Assembly: GCA_902535625.1 (NCBI GenBank)
Contig: CACAUA010000001.1
Coordinates: 66,517-130,516, forward strand
Reading direction: 5' to 3'
From: an uncultured Pelagibacteraceae bacterium
GTDB taxonomy: Bacteria > Pseudomonadota > Alphaproteobacteria > Pelagibacterales > Pelagibacteraceae
DNA: 64,000 nt
Shown: piece after piece, positions 1 to 8,222 of the stretch
Layout of the letters: every line of letters starts with the position of its first letter
Numbering within the stretch: position 1 is the first letter of the stretch
Position numbers and translations under genes: made by a program
Notes under the pieces: generated by a model
Databases searched by the model: none
Told to the model about the DNA's origin: nothing
Seen by the model: only the letters and a program-made list of their open reading frames with translations

Positions 1-161
1 CTGGATGGAGATTTTCAAGTAACAGCGAGAATATTAATATTGAATCAGGTATATATTTCGGTAATAAAAATTTATCTACTGAGAACCAAAATATATGTTT
101 ATCAGGCAGAACAAAGGATATAAGTTTGGACATTAAATGGGTATTCGAAAAAATAAAGTAA
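1..161 (+). CDS. Heparinase II/III-like protein, C-terminal fragment
   Basis: This is the 3' end of a gene entering from the left edge. Reading from base 3 gives about 52 codons ending in TAA at 159-161. The peptide is rich in Ser and Asn and ends with a pattern seen at the end of heparinase II/III-family polysaccharide lyases: a Ser-Gly-Tyr-Phe-Gly-like stretch, then 'ICLSGRTKD', then a W-x-F tail. A heparinase-family gene directly before purH is a common alphaproteobacterial arrangement, which supports the call. It overlaps purH by 25 bases. With only the tail visible, the family is an inference. Confidence 0.55.
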   Translation, partial: GWRFSSNSENINIESGIYFGNKNLSTENQNICLSGRTKDISLDIKWVFEKIK

Positions 162-1696
162 AAATCAAGACTGCTTTAATTTCCTTGTCAGATAAATCTA
201 ACTTAAAACCATTATTAAGTTTATTAAAAAAATATAATATTAAAATAATAAGCTCAGGTGGAACATACAAAAAAATTAAAGCATTGGGTTTTAAAAGCTT
301 AGAAGTATCAAAATTTACAAATTCAAAAGAATTATTAGATGGAAGAGTGAAAACTTTACATCCAAAAATTCATTCTGGGATTTTAAATATTAGACAGAAC
401 CAAAAACATCAAAAAGAAATGAAAATTAAAAATTATGAAAATATAGATTTGATAATTATAAATTTTTATCCATTTGAAGAGGTTTTATTAAGTAATTCTA
501 GTCACAAAAATATAATCGAAAATATAGATATTGGAGGACCAGCAATGGTTAGATCAGCTGCAAAAAATTATAATGATGTGGTAGTTCTAAGTAACTCAAA
601 ACAGTATGAGGATTTAGCTGTTGAATTAAATAAAAATAGAGGATCGACGAATATAGATTTTAGAGAAAAATTAGCTGAGGAAGCATTCATGGAAACTGCA
701 TATTATGAATCAAAAATTTTTAATTATTTCAATCAGAGATCTGAAAACCTTTTCCCAATCAAGAATATAATTTCCGGAAAATTAGTTGAGAAGACAAGAT
801 ATGGAGAAAACCCTCATCAAAAAGCGGCAATATACTCACAACATAACAAACAGGAAATTATTCAAATCAGCGGAAAACAACTAAGTTACAACAACTATAA
901 CGATCTTTATTCAGCTCTAGGTATAACAAAAAATTTGCCAAAAAATAACGGTGTAGCAATAATTAAGCATGCTAATCCGTGTGGAGTTTCCATTAATCCA
1001 AACAAAATCAAATCCTTTAAAGAGGCTTTAGGAAGTGACCCAATTAGTGCCTATGGTGGTATTGTATCATGTAACTTTAAATTAAATAGTAGTTTAGCTA
1101 AAGAGATTAACAAAATATTTTTTGAGGTAATAGTAGCGAATGGATTTGACGAAAAATCAATCAAACTTTTAAAAAAGAAAAAAAACCTAAGGCTAATTGA
1201 TTCTAGTAAAGTAGAAAAAAATTTTAAATTTAATTTCATAAATAAATTTAATTCTATTTTAGTTCAAGATCCAGATACTCAACATTTTTCTAAGAAAGAT
1301 TTTAAAATTGTATCAAAATTAAAACCTACGAATAAAACATTAAACAAACTAATTTTTGCATTTAATATATGCAGAAGTGTAAAATCGAATGCAATAGTTA
1401 TTACAAAAGATTACAAGACAATAGGCATAGGGTCTGGTCAACCAAGTAGGTTAGATAGTTGCAAAATAGCAATTGATAAAATGAAAAAGTTTCAGAAAAT
1501 AAATGATGGAGATGAAATCTTGGCAGCATCTGATGCATTTTTCCCGTTTGTGGATGGTATAGAAAAATTGGTACAAGCAGGAGTTTCAGCAGTCATTCAA
1601 CCGTCGGGTTCAAAAAATGATAAAGAAATTATTAAATTTGCTAATCAAACAAATACTATTTTAGTATTTTCCAAAACAAGACACTTTAATCACTAA
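137..1696 (+). CDS. purH: Bifunctional AICAR formyltransferase / IMP cyclohydrolase
   Basis: The enzyme catalyses the last two steps of purine synthesis: formylation of AICAR with 10-formyl-tetrahydrofolate, then ring closure to IMP. At 519 residues it is full length. The N-terminal MGS-like cyclohydrolase domain (about 1-195) shows 'SSGGTYK', 'GRVKTLHPKIHSGIL' and 'GGPAMVRSAAKNY'. The transformylase domain shows 'TRYGENPHQKA', the catalytic Lys-His in 'KHANPCG' near residue 277, 'DPISAYGGI' and a C-terminal 'FFPFVDGIEKLVQAG'. The start overlaps the preceding gene by 25 bases and no later start keeps the whole first domain. The gene ends directly against the stop of the convergent pterin dehydratase gene. 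Confidence 0.97.
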   Translation: MGIRKNKVKIKTALISLSDKSNLKPLLSLLKKYNIKIISSGGTYKKIKALGFKSLEVSKFTNSKELLDGRVKTLHPKIHSGILNIRQNQKHQKEMKIKNYENIDLIIINFYPFEEVLLSNSSHKNIIENIDIGGPAMVRSAAKNYNDVVVLSNSKQYEDLAVELNKNRGSTNIDFREKLAEEAFMETAYYESKIFNYFNQRSENLFPIKNIISGKLVEKTRYGENPHQKAAIYSQHNKQEIIQISGKQLSYNNYNDLYSALGITKNLPKNNGVAIIKHANPCGVSINPNKIKSFKEALGSDPISAYGGIVSCNFKLNSSLAKEINKIFFEVIVANGFDEKSIKLLKKKKNLRLIDSSKVEKNFKFNFINKFNSILVQDPDTQHFSKKDFKIVSKLKPTNKTLNKLIFAFNICRSVKSNAIVITKDYKTIGIGSGQPSRLDSCKIAIDKMKKFQKINDGDEILAASDAFFPFVDGIEKLVQAGVSAVIQPSGSKNDKEIIKFANQTNTILVFSKTRHFNH

Positions 1697-2035
1697 TCAA
1701 TTTATCTTATCTATTTTAGCAGCTAAAATAAAATCACTCTCAGCAAGACCTTTAATTGCATGTGTGAATATTTTAATTCTTGCATAGCCCCATCCAAACC
1801 ACAGATCAGGGTGATGTCCCTCTGTTTCAGCAATTTCTCCAACTTTATTAACAAATTCTTGACTTTGTAAAAAATCATCAAATTTAAAATTTTTTATTAA
1901 ATGAAATCCATCGATTTTATCCTCTATTACTTCCCATCCATCAACTTGTTTTAAATATTTGTGAATTTCTTCTGTATTGAAAGGTGGGATGTTGCCTTCA
2001 CATGGTATACATTTTTTACTTGCTAGATCACTCAT
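1697..2035 (-). CDS. 4a-hydroxytetrahydrobiopterin dehydratase (pterin carbinolamine dehydratase)
   Basis: The protein has 112 residues, the usual length for the PCD/DCoH family, which dehydrates 4a-hydroxytetrahydropterins and so recycles the pterin cofactor of aromatic amino acid hydroxylases. The family signature 'EGHHPDLWFGWG' lies at about residues 73-84, with the two active-site histidines at 74 and 75. The N-terminus carries a CIPC motif at about 9-12, common in bacterial members. The gene is tail-to-tail with purH with no base between the stops. No phenylalanine hydroxylase is in the window, so the physiological substrate is open. A phhB name would be by homology only. Confidence 0.9.
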   Translation of the reverse strand: MSDLASKKCIPCEGNIPPFNTEEIHKYLKQVDGWEVIEDKIDGFHLIKNFKFDDFLQSQEFVNKVGEIAETEGHHPDLWFGWGYARIKIFTHAIKGLAESDFILAAKIDKIN

Positions 2036-2051
2036 AATATAATTCCTATAA

Positions 2052-2126
2052 TGGAGCGGGCAATGGGACTTGAACCCACGACCTTCTCGTTGGCAACGAG
2101 ACGCTCTACCACTGAGCTATGCCCGC
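2052..2126 (-). tRNA. tRNA-Gly (anticodon GCC)
   Basis: On the minus strand the sequence folds as a cloverleaf. The acceptor stem is GCGGGCA paired with TGCCCGC, followed by the discriminator base and an encoded CCA. The D-arm region reads 'GCTCAGTGGTAGAGC'. The anticodon stem CTCGT/ACGAG encloses a loop with GCC, and the T-arm contains 'GTGGGTTCAAGTCCC'. The anticodon GCC reads glycine codons GGC/GGU. Length including CCA is 75. Confidence 0.97.
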
Positions 2127-2215
2127 TTATTTTTACAAATCAAAACTAAAAGCTTTTTTTGAATTTAGCAAGTTATTAAATAATTTAATGCGACTATCGA
2201 ATCATTTCTGTCCAG

Positions 2216-2249
2216 TTGTAACTTTAAAAAGAATAATTATAATAAAAAT
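2216..2249 (+). promoter_or_regulatory. Candidate housekeeping promoter for the Lon-domain gene
   Basis: A TTGTAA -35-like hexamer at 2216-2221 and a perfect TATAAT at 2238-2243 are separated by 16 bases. The start codon is at 2250, only 7 bases past the -10, so the transcript would begin at or next to the ATG (leaderless). This is seen by eye; there is no transcript evidence. Confidence 0.5.
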
Positions 2250-2891
2250 ATGAAACTTGAAGAATTACCAAAAACTATCCCAATTTTTCCTCTATCAAAT
2301 TTTATAATGTTTCCTGGCACAACTGTCCCATTGAATATTTTTGAGCCTCGATATTTGCAAATGGTAAATGATAGCATGAAAAAGCATAGGATGATTGGAA
2401 TGATACAACCAAAAAAAACAGGTTCTTTAAAAAAACCTGATTTATATGAAATAGGATGTATTGGAAAAATCACAAGTTTCAATGAAACAGAAGACGGTAG
2501 GATACTTATTATTCTAAATGGTATTTGCAGATACAAAATTAACTCGGAATTAAACACAGACAAATTGTACCGTGAGTGTGATGTCCAATACGATCATTTT
2601 TCTAAAGATATAATGCAAAAAAGTAATGAAGTTAACTTTTCTGACTTAAGATTAATTATGGAGAACATGAAAACATTTTTCAAAAAACAAGGATATCTTG
2701 TAAACCTAAAAGATTTAGAAAAGAAAGATCTTAGCCAAACACTCAATGATTTGTCAATGGCATCCCCGTTCTCATTGGAGGAAAAACAAATATTACTAGA
2801 GAGTCTTGATATAAATATAAGAAAAGAAAAAATGGAACAAATTTTAAATAATTATATTAAAGATGAGTTTGAAAATACCACACTTCAGTAA
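2250..2891 (+). CDS. LON N-terminal (substrate-binding) domain protein
   Basis: The 213 residues match only the N-terminal substrate-recognition domain of Lon protease. The hallmark start 'IPIFPLSNFIMFPGTTVPLNIFEPRYLQM' spans about residues 11-39, with 'GTVPL.IFEPRY'-type spacing, and is followed by a helical part. There is no AAA+ ATPase or Ser-Lys protease domain, so it cannot itself be a protease. Such stand-alone LON-domain proteins are widespread in alphaproteobacteria, but their role is not firmly known. No obvious Shine-Dalgarno precedes the ATG, and the -10 box sits 7 bases upstream. It converges on the UbiH-like gene. Confidence 0.88.
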   Translation: MKLEELPKTIPIFPLSNFIMFPGTTVPLNIFEPRYLQMVNDSMKKHRMIGMIQPKKTGSLKKPDLYEIGCIGKITSFNETEDGRILIILNGICRYKINSELNTDKLYRECDVQYDHFSKDIMQKSNEVNFSDLRLIMENMKTFFKKQGYLVNLKDLEKKDLSQTLNDLSMASPFSLEEKQILLESLDINIRKEKMEQILNNYIKDEFENTTLQ

Positions 2892-2892
2892 T

Positions 2893-3975
2893 TTATAAAT
2901 TTAAGCCTCTATCTGATAGAATATTAGAATATTTTTTGAAAAGTGAATTTTTATTTAAAATTCTAAAAACTGGTTTTGAAATTGAATTGTTAATATTGTT
3001 ATCTAATCTAAAAAATTCATATATACCATCAATTGCTTTTCCATAAAGATAATTAAGATGTTTTGTTGAATTTTGGAAATCTTCGGCAACAGAGATGTCT
3101 ATTGGAAGACCTAAAGATTTTCTATCATTAACTATTTTTGACATTATTTTAATATCCCTAATTGTCATATTAAATCCTTGTCCCGCAAGTGGATGTATAC
3201 GATGTATTAGATCACCAAAAGCAAGAATATTATCATAAGTATAATTTCTAAGCATTTCAAAACTTAAATTAAGTTTTTCAATTTTGTTAATTTTATTAAA
3301 TGAATAGAAAGAATTGTATTTTTTAAATATGTCGACAATTTTCTCATCATCTATTTTCCCTCCCTTATAAGAAAAAACTATTGAAGTTTTAGTATTAGAC
3401 AATGGTAGAAACGCTAGAGGTCCAAATTTTGTAAAAATTTGAATGGCGATATCATTATCTTTATGCCGATGATTTATTATAAAAGTGTAAGCTCTACTTC
3501 CATAATTTTTTTTTATTTTATTTGTAAAAAATTTATTTGATATAAAATTTTTGTTTTCAGTATTAATAACTAAATCATAGTTTTTAATTTTCTTTAGAAT
3601 AGACGGACTAGACGTATCTATATGATTTAATTTTATAAATTTTGATTTTTTTATTTTTTTTGAAATAATTTCATTTAATTTTGAATATGATATTAAATTA
3701 AAAACTTCTTTTTTTTTTTTGTTAAAATTAATTATTTCTTTAGATTGAGAACCTTCTGTAAAAATTTTAATTTCTTTACTTTTCCATGACTGAATATTGG
3801 ATTTAGTTAAAATTTTTAAATAATCAAAATTTTCACTTGATAAGGCTATTGTTCTATTTGTCTTAATGTTTTTAATTTTATTATTTAAATATATGTCTAT
3901 ATTGAGTTTTTTTTCCTCAAAAACATTAGCAAGAATCATATTTGTTAAATTTTGGCCTATAAGACAAATTTTCAT
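2893..3975 (-). CDS. UbiH/UbiF/COQ6-family FAD monooxygenase, degenerate nucleotide-binding motifs
   Basis: The protein has 360 residues, slightly short for ubiquinone-ring hydroxylases (about 390-410). The best evidence is the FAD ribityl-binding segment 'GDLIHRIHPLAGQGFN' (about 250-265), equivalent to GDAAH-x2-P-x3-GQG-x-N, followed by a helix typical of UbiH/VisC proteins. 'NRTIALSSENFDYL' near residue 41 also fits the family. The usual N-terminal GxGxxG is 'GQNLTN' here, and the middle D-G motif ('ADG') is replaced by 'NTENK'. It may still be the organism's single ubiquinone hydroxylase, or it may have an altered reaction. It is divergent from ftsK. Confidence 0.75.
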   Translation of the reverse strand: MKICLIGQNLTNMILANVFEEKKLNIDIYLNNKIKNIKTNRTIALSSENFDYLKILTKSNIQSWKSKEIKIFTEGSQSKEIINFNKKKKEVFNLISYSKLNEIISKKIKKSKFIKLNHIDTSSPSILKKIKNYDLVINTENKNFISNKFFTNKIKKNYGSRAYTFIINHRHKDNDIAIQIFTKFGPLAFLPLSNTKTSIVFSYKGGKIDDEKIVDIFKKYNSFYSFNKINKIEKLNLSFEMLRNYTYDNILAFGDLIHRIHPLAGQGFNMTIRDIKIMSKIVNDRKSLGLPIDISVAEDFQNSTKHLNYLYGKAIDGIYEFFRLDNNINNSISKPVFRILNKNSLFKKYSNILSDRGLNL

Positions 3976-4036
3976 AACAAAATAATTTTAACAATAAAAA
4001 TTAAATGATACAAAGTGACAAATGCAGTTTTGATTC

Positions 4037-6115
4037 ATGATTTTTAAAAATTATATCAATAAAATAGGTGATTTTATTATAAAGAGATTAGCAGAACTAG
4101 TTGGTATTTTTCTGGTAGTTACTTCAATATTACTTTTTATATCTTTAATTAGCTATTCACCAGAGGATCCGAATTTTATATTTCCAGAAAATCAAGAAAT
4201 AAAAAATTTTCTTGGATTTAGGGGAAGTTTTATTGCTGATATATTTTTTCAATCTGTTGGCATAATATCACTTTTAATTCCTTTTTCTCTTCTTTTTACT
4301 GGACTATCGATAACAATTAATAAAAAATTTATAGTTATTATTGAAAATATTTTTTTTATAATTCTTTACATTATCACTGCAGCATTTTTTTTTAGTATTT
4401 TTCATAATGAAACCTATTGGTTAATAATAAATGGCAACAATGGTTTTGTAGGTGATTTAATGTCTGAGACTTTAATTGCAGATCTTTTAAATATTAACAA
4501 GACATTAAGTTATTATTTTTTAATATTTTTTATTTTATTATTTTTTCTTTTAAGTAGTAATTTTAAAATATCACATATTTTAAATTTTTTTATATTGATG
4601 AAAAAAATATTTTCATCAAAAAAAAATAATTCCATTAATCAAGAAAATATTTTTAAAGATGACTCCGTAGTTGAAAAAGTTAAGAAGCCTCCAATTCAAG
4701 AAGATTTATTTTCTAACAATAAATTGATTTTAGATGATATAAAAATTAAATTACCTTTAATCGATTTTTTAAAAAAACCTGAAAAGATATCTAATAAAAA
4801 AGAAGATATTAAAATTGATGCTGAGGGGTTAGAAAAAATACTTCTTGATTTTGGCGTGGAAGGGAAAATAAAAAAAATAAGTCATGGACCTGTTGTATCT
4901 TTGAACGAATTTGAGCCAGCAGCTGGAGTTAAGGTTTCTAAAATTATTAATTTAGCAGAGGACATTGCTAGGAATACGAGCTCAGAATCTGCAAGAATAG
5001 CTACTATCCCCAGAAGTAATACTGTTGGTATTGAGCTACCTAAGATATCCAGAGAAAATGTTTTTTTAAGAGAAATAATTTCAGATAAGAATTTTAAAAA
5101 AAAAGAAATAAAATTACCTATTGCTCTTGGTAAAAGTATATCTGGAGAGCCTATAACCAGCGATTTAAGTTCAATGCCTCATTTATTAATAGCTGGAACT
5201 ACTGGCTCAGGAAAATCAGTATGTATTAATACAATTATCCTATCACTAATTTACAGACATACACCAGATATCTGCAAGTTCATTTTAATTGATCCAAAAA
5301 TGTTAGAGCTTTCAACTTATGAAGGAATTCCTCATTTATTATGTCCGGTTATCACGGAAGCAAAAAAGGCAGCGTCTGTTTTAGGTTGGGTAGTTAAAGA
5401 AATGGAAAGTAGATACAGGTTAATGACAAAAGTAGGTGTAAGGAACATTGATGGTTATAATGAAAAGCACAAAGTTAAGATGCCTTATATTGTTGTAATT
5501 GTTGATGAAATGTCAGATCTTATGTTGGTAGCTGGTAAAGAAATTGAGAACTATATTCAAAAATTATCACAAATGGCCAGAGCAGCTGGAATTCATATAA
5601 TTATGGCTACTCAAAGACCAAGCGTAGACGTAATAACTGGAACGATAAAGGCTAATTTTCCTACTCGTATTTCATTCCAGGTTACCTCTAAAATTGATAG
5701 CAGAACAATTTTAGGTGAACAAGGAGCTGAGCAACTTTTAGGCAAAGGAGACATGTTATATATGTCTTCAGCAAATAGGATAGCAAGAATACACGCGCCT
5801 TATGTTTCAGAGGTTGAAATAGATAAAGTAAATAACTTCCTCAGAAATCAAGCAGAGCCAGACTATGTTGATGAAATTTTAAACTTTGCTGATGAAAAAG
5901 AGATTAACGAAAAAAACAAGGATAATTCTGAGACAGATGAATTATATGATGAGGCTCTTGAAATAGTTAAGTCTGAGCGAAAAGCATCTACCTCATTTTT
6001 GCAAAGAAAGTTACAAATTGGATACAACAGGGCTGCAAGAATTATTGATCAAATGGAAGCTAATGGAGAAGTTAGTAAAGCAAATCATGTGGGCAAAAGA
6101 GAAGTTTTAAAATAA
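4037..6115 (+). CDS. ftsK: DNA translocase FtsK
   Basis: FtsK is a membrane-anchored, septum-located ATPase that pumps chromosomal DNA and helps dimer resolution and terminus segregation at division. At 692 residues it is compact: hydrophobic membrane segments in about 1-185, a short polar linker, then the motor. Walker A 'AGTTGSGKS' lies at about 386-394 and Walker B 'VVIVDEMSDLM' near 487-497, followed by 'MATQRPSVDVITGTIKANFPTRI'-type motor sequence. The C-terminal winged-helix gamma domain (about 628-692) carries 'QRKLQIGYNRAARI', which in characterised FtsK reads KOPS sequences. The stop overlaps the lolA start by one base, so the two are translationally coupled. Confidence 0.96.
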   Translation: MIFKNYINKIGDFIIKRLAELVGIFLVVTSILLFISLISYSPEDPNFIFPENQEIKNFLGFRGSFIADIFFQSVGIISLLIPFSLLFTGLSITINKKFIVIIENIFFIILYIITAAFFFSIFHNETYWLIINGNNGFVGDLMSETLIADLLNINKTLSYYFLIFFILLFFLLSSNFKISHILNFFILMKKIFSSKKNNSINQENIFKDDSVVEKVKKPPIQEDLFSNNKLILDDIKIKLPLIDFLKKPEKISNKKEDIKIDAEGLEKILLDFGVEGKIKKISHGPVVSLNEFEPAAGVKVSKIINLAEDIARNTSSESARIATIPRSNTVGIELPKISRENVFLREIISDKNFKKKEIKLPIALGKSISGEPITSDLSSMPHLLIAGTTGSGKSVCINTIILSLIYRHTPDICKFILIDPKMLELSTYEGIPHLLCPVITEAKKAASVLGWVVKEMESRYRLMTKVGVRNIDGYNEKHKVKMPYIVVIVDEMSDLMLVAGKEIENYIQKLSQMARAAGIHIIMATQRPSVDVITGTIKANFPTRISFQVTSKIDSRTILGEQGAEQLLGKGDMLYMSSANRIARIHAPYVSEVEIDKVNNFLRNQAEPDYVDEILNFADEKEINEKNKDNSETDELYDEALEIVKSERKASTSFLQRKLQIGYNRAARIIDQMEANGEVSKANHVGKREVLK

Positions 6116-6669
6116 TGAAATATATAATTTTTATAATAATATTTTTTTATCCATTAAATATTTTAGCATCTTCAAAAGAATTAATAAAAAATAAATTAAA
6201 TCAAACAAATAGTATATCTTTTAAATTTACACAAAAAATTGGTAAAAAAACAGAGGAAGGAGAATGCGTAATTTTGTATCCAAAAAAAATTTTATGTAAA
6301 TATGATGATATTTTTGATAAAATTTTAGTATCCAATGGAAGATCATTAGTAATTAATAGTAAAAAAATTTCAAATTATTTAAGGTATAATCTAGAAGATA
6401 CTCCTCTCAATTTAATTTTAGATAAAAAATTTCTACTTGAGAAATTAGACCAAGTTAAAGCAATTCAAGAAAATGAAGAAACATTTTATTTTGAAGTAAT
6501 TCACAATGATAATTTATTAAATATTTTTTTTGATAAAATTAATTACGATATTAAGGGATGGACAACAACTGATATTTATCTAAACAGGGTTGAAACAAAG
6601 TTATACAACATAGAGGTAAATATGATGATTGATGAAAATACATTCAGAGTTCAAAATTACATTAACTAA
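6115..6669 (+). CDS. lolA: Outer-membrane lipoprotein carrier protein LolA
   Basis: LolA is a periplasmic chaperone that takes lipoproteins from the inner-membrane LolCDE machine to the outer membrane. The 184-residue product starts with a signal peptide (Met-Lys, then a hydrophobic run ending near Ala18). Diagnostic features are 'ISFKFTQKIG' near residue 34, 'GECVILYPKKILCKYD' (the beta-strand region usually reading G-x-l-x-i-x-x-P), and a 'DLNLIL'-like stretch. Sequence conservation in LolA is low, but ftsK-lolA order is typical of alphaproteobacteria and the ORF is coupled to ftsK by a TAATG overlap. Confidence 0.88.
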   Translation: MKYIIFIIIFFYPLNILASSKELIKNKLNQTNSISFKFTQKIGKKTEEGECVILYPKKILCKYDDIFDKILVSNGRSLVINSKKISNYLRYNLEDTPLNLILDKKFLLEKLDQVKAIQENEETFYFEVIHNDNLLNIFFDKINYDIKGWTTTDIYLNRVETKLYNIEVNMMIDENTFRVQNYIN

Positions 6670-7174
6670 TATCTAATTTAATAGTTTCGGATTTAAATAT
6701 TTTCATTCCTCTACCCAAATAGTTTTTTAAAGCATGTTTATGGTCTAAAGAGCAAGTATGTAGCCAAACTTTTTTAGTATTTTTTCTAAATCCAAATTTT
6801 AATGCTTCAGACAAAAGGTAACCACCATATTTTTTTCCAATAAATTGATCAAGAATACCGAAATAGGCTACTTCACATTTACTTGCCTCAGGATGAAATA
6901 AAAGTTCGAAAAAGCCAATTAAATTCTCATTTTCTGTAAGTATGTAAGTCTCTAAATTTGAATTGTTAGTATAATCCATCCATTTAGTATCATTCCAAAT
7001 TAATCTATCAATCCAACGATAACTTTTACCAATTTGCTTATAAAAAAATTTATTGATTTGAAAATCTGGTGGATTTTTTTTTTCTACTTTACAATTACTT
7101 TTGGGTTTTTCTGATAAATTAATTTCATCTGGCGAATTAATTTCCAAGTATTTTCTGTCAATTTTAGTTATCAC
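6662..7174 (-). CDS. GNAT-family N-acetyltransferase
   Basis: The protein has 170 residues with a GNAT fold signature in the C-terminal half. 'CEVAYFGILDQFIGKKYGGYLLSEALKFGF' contains the acetyl-CoA binding R/Q-x-x-G-x-G/A-like loop in the form 'GKKYGGYLL', followed by 'KVWLHTCSLDHKHALKNYLGRGM', which corresponds to the N-x-x-A-x-x-x-Y-x-x-x-G-F/M element. The substrate cannot be told from sequence. It overlaps the HIT gene by 4 bases and the end of lolA by 8 bases on the opposite strand. It is probably co-transcribed with the HIT gene upstream of it. Confidence 0.85.
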   Translation of the reverse strand: MITKIDRKYLEINSPDEINLSEKPKSNCKVEKKNPPDFQINKFFYKQIGKSYRWIDRLIWNDTKWMDYTNNSNLETYILTENENLIGFFELLFHPEASKCEVAYFGILDQFIGKKYGGYLLSEALKFGFRKNTKKVWLHTCSLDHKHALKNYLGRGMKIFKSETIKLDIS

Positions 7175-7536
7175 GAAACCATTTTTCCGACTTTTTCACC
7201 ACCAAATAAATGAAAGTGTAGGTGTGGGACCTCTTGACCACCATAATCACTTATATTGGCGAGAGCTCTATAACCTTTACCATCAATGGATGAAATACCT
7301 AATTTTTTTGCAACGGTAGTAACACCTTTCATTAATCCAATTATTTCATTATCGGATGCGTTGGAATTGAAATCATCTAAATCAATATATTTTCCTTTAG
7401 GGATAACTAGAGCATGAATTTTTTTTTGAGGATTTATATCATAAAAAGACAAAACAAAATCATCTTCATATATTTTATTACAAGGAATTTCCCCTCTTAA
7501 TATTTTAGCAAATATATTCTGATCATTATATGTCAT
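7171..7536 (-). CDS. HIT-family (HINT-like) nucleotide hydrolase
   Basis: The 121-residue histidine-triad protein has the catalytic motif 'VPHLHFHLFGG' at about residues 103-113 (His-x-His-x-His at 105, 107 and 109). The N-terminal 'IFAKILRGEIPCNKIYEDD' is the usual HINT start, followed by 'HALVIPK'. HINT proteins hydrolyse purine nucleoside phosphoramidates and AMP-lysine adducts; the cellular role is not settled. HIT genes often lie near hisE in alphaproteobacteria; here the his operon is about 4 kb away. The start at 7536 gives a standard N-terminus. Confidence 0.93.
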   Translation of the reverse strand: MTYNDQNIFAKILRGEIPCNKIYEDDFVLSFYDINPQKKIHALVIPKGKYIDLDDFNSNASDNEIIGLMKGVTTVAKKLGISSIDGKGYRALANISDYGGQEVPHLHFHLFGGEKVGKMVS

Positions 7537-7598
7537 TAATTAATTATAAATAAATTATATATTTAATAAATAATTTCATCAATGATTGATATTTATAG

Positions 7599-8132
7599 TT
7601 AAAAAGGAACTTCAATAGTATTTGTTAAAAGAGTTGATTTATCCATAAGGTAAGTTTTTAGATATAAAGTTTTTCCTTTACTTTCTATAAAAGTTTTTCC
7701 AACCCAATATGCTGGATAATATTTTGATTTAAATGGCACACCTGCATAGACTGCTCCAACATCATTAGGAATTACGGTACCATTATGTGTCCACGCTTTA
7801 GGAATTTTTATGACTGGATCTCTTAAACCTAAACCTAAAAAATGTATTTGTAACACACCTTGATCAAATGCAGTTCTTGAGCATTGGAAGGATTGTTTTG
7901 TAAAAACTTTACCACCTGTCCTAACATATCTATCTATATTACCACCGTTCATATCACATCTTATAAAGTCCTGATTAATGGATCTGATTACTTGTTTTAA
8001 ATTTGATTTTATTACTGCATTTTTTGTGCTACTTGTGTATCCATTATAAGCGACTACGCCGACAGCAGCTAAAATACCAATAATTGCTACCACAACAAGT
8101 AATTCGATTAAAGTGAAACCATTGTGCTTCAT
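7599..8132 (-). CDS. Type IV pilin-like protein (class III signal peptide)
   Basis: The protein is about 177 residues from the chosen ATG, giving a short leader Met-Lys-His-Asn-Gly followed by 'FTLIELLVVVAIIGILAA'. This is the prepilin cleavage site (Gly|Phe), Glu at mature position 5 and the hydrophobic helix of type IV pilins. An in-frame ATG at 8171 would add 13 residues; the shorter form is preferred because it gives a canonical leader. The C-terminal half includes a Cys pair ('RCDMNGG' and 'FQCSRT') that may form a disulfide, and no recognised enzyme domain. It stands alone: no pilus assembly genes are in the window. A role in pili, DNA uptake or adhesion is inferred. Confidence 0.88.
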   Translation of the reverse strand: MKHNGFTLIELLVVVAIIGILAAVGVVAYNGYTSSTKNAVIKSNLKQVIRSINQDFIRCDMNGGNIDRYVRTGGKVFTKQSFQCSRTAFDQGVLQIHFLGLGLRDPVIKIPKAWTHNGTVIPNDVGAVYAGVPFKSKYYPAYWVGKTFIESKGKTLYLKTYLMDKSTLLTNTIEVPF

Positions 8133-8222
8133 TTTAAAAAATATTTTATTAAATTTTATAAAATTTTGCATTGTTTAAATATATGCAACTAATAAAATCA
8201 ATTTAAAAAAAAGAGAGGAAAA

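Noticed and set aside
2127-2215. Possible small RNA or riboswitch between tRNA-Gly and the Lon-domain gene
   Set aside because: No convincing stem-loops or known riboswitch core were seen; only AT-rich sequence and the promoter next to the ATG.
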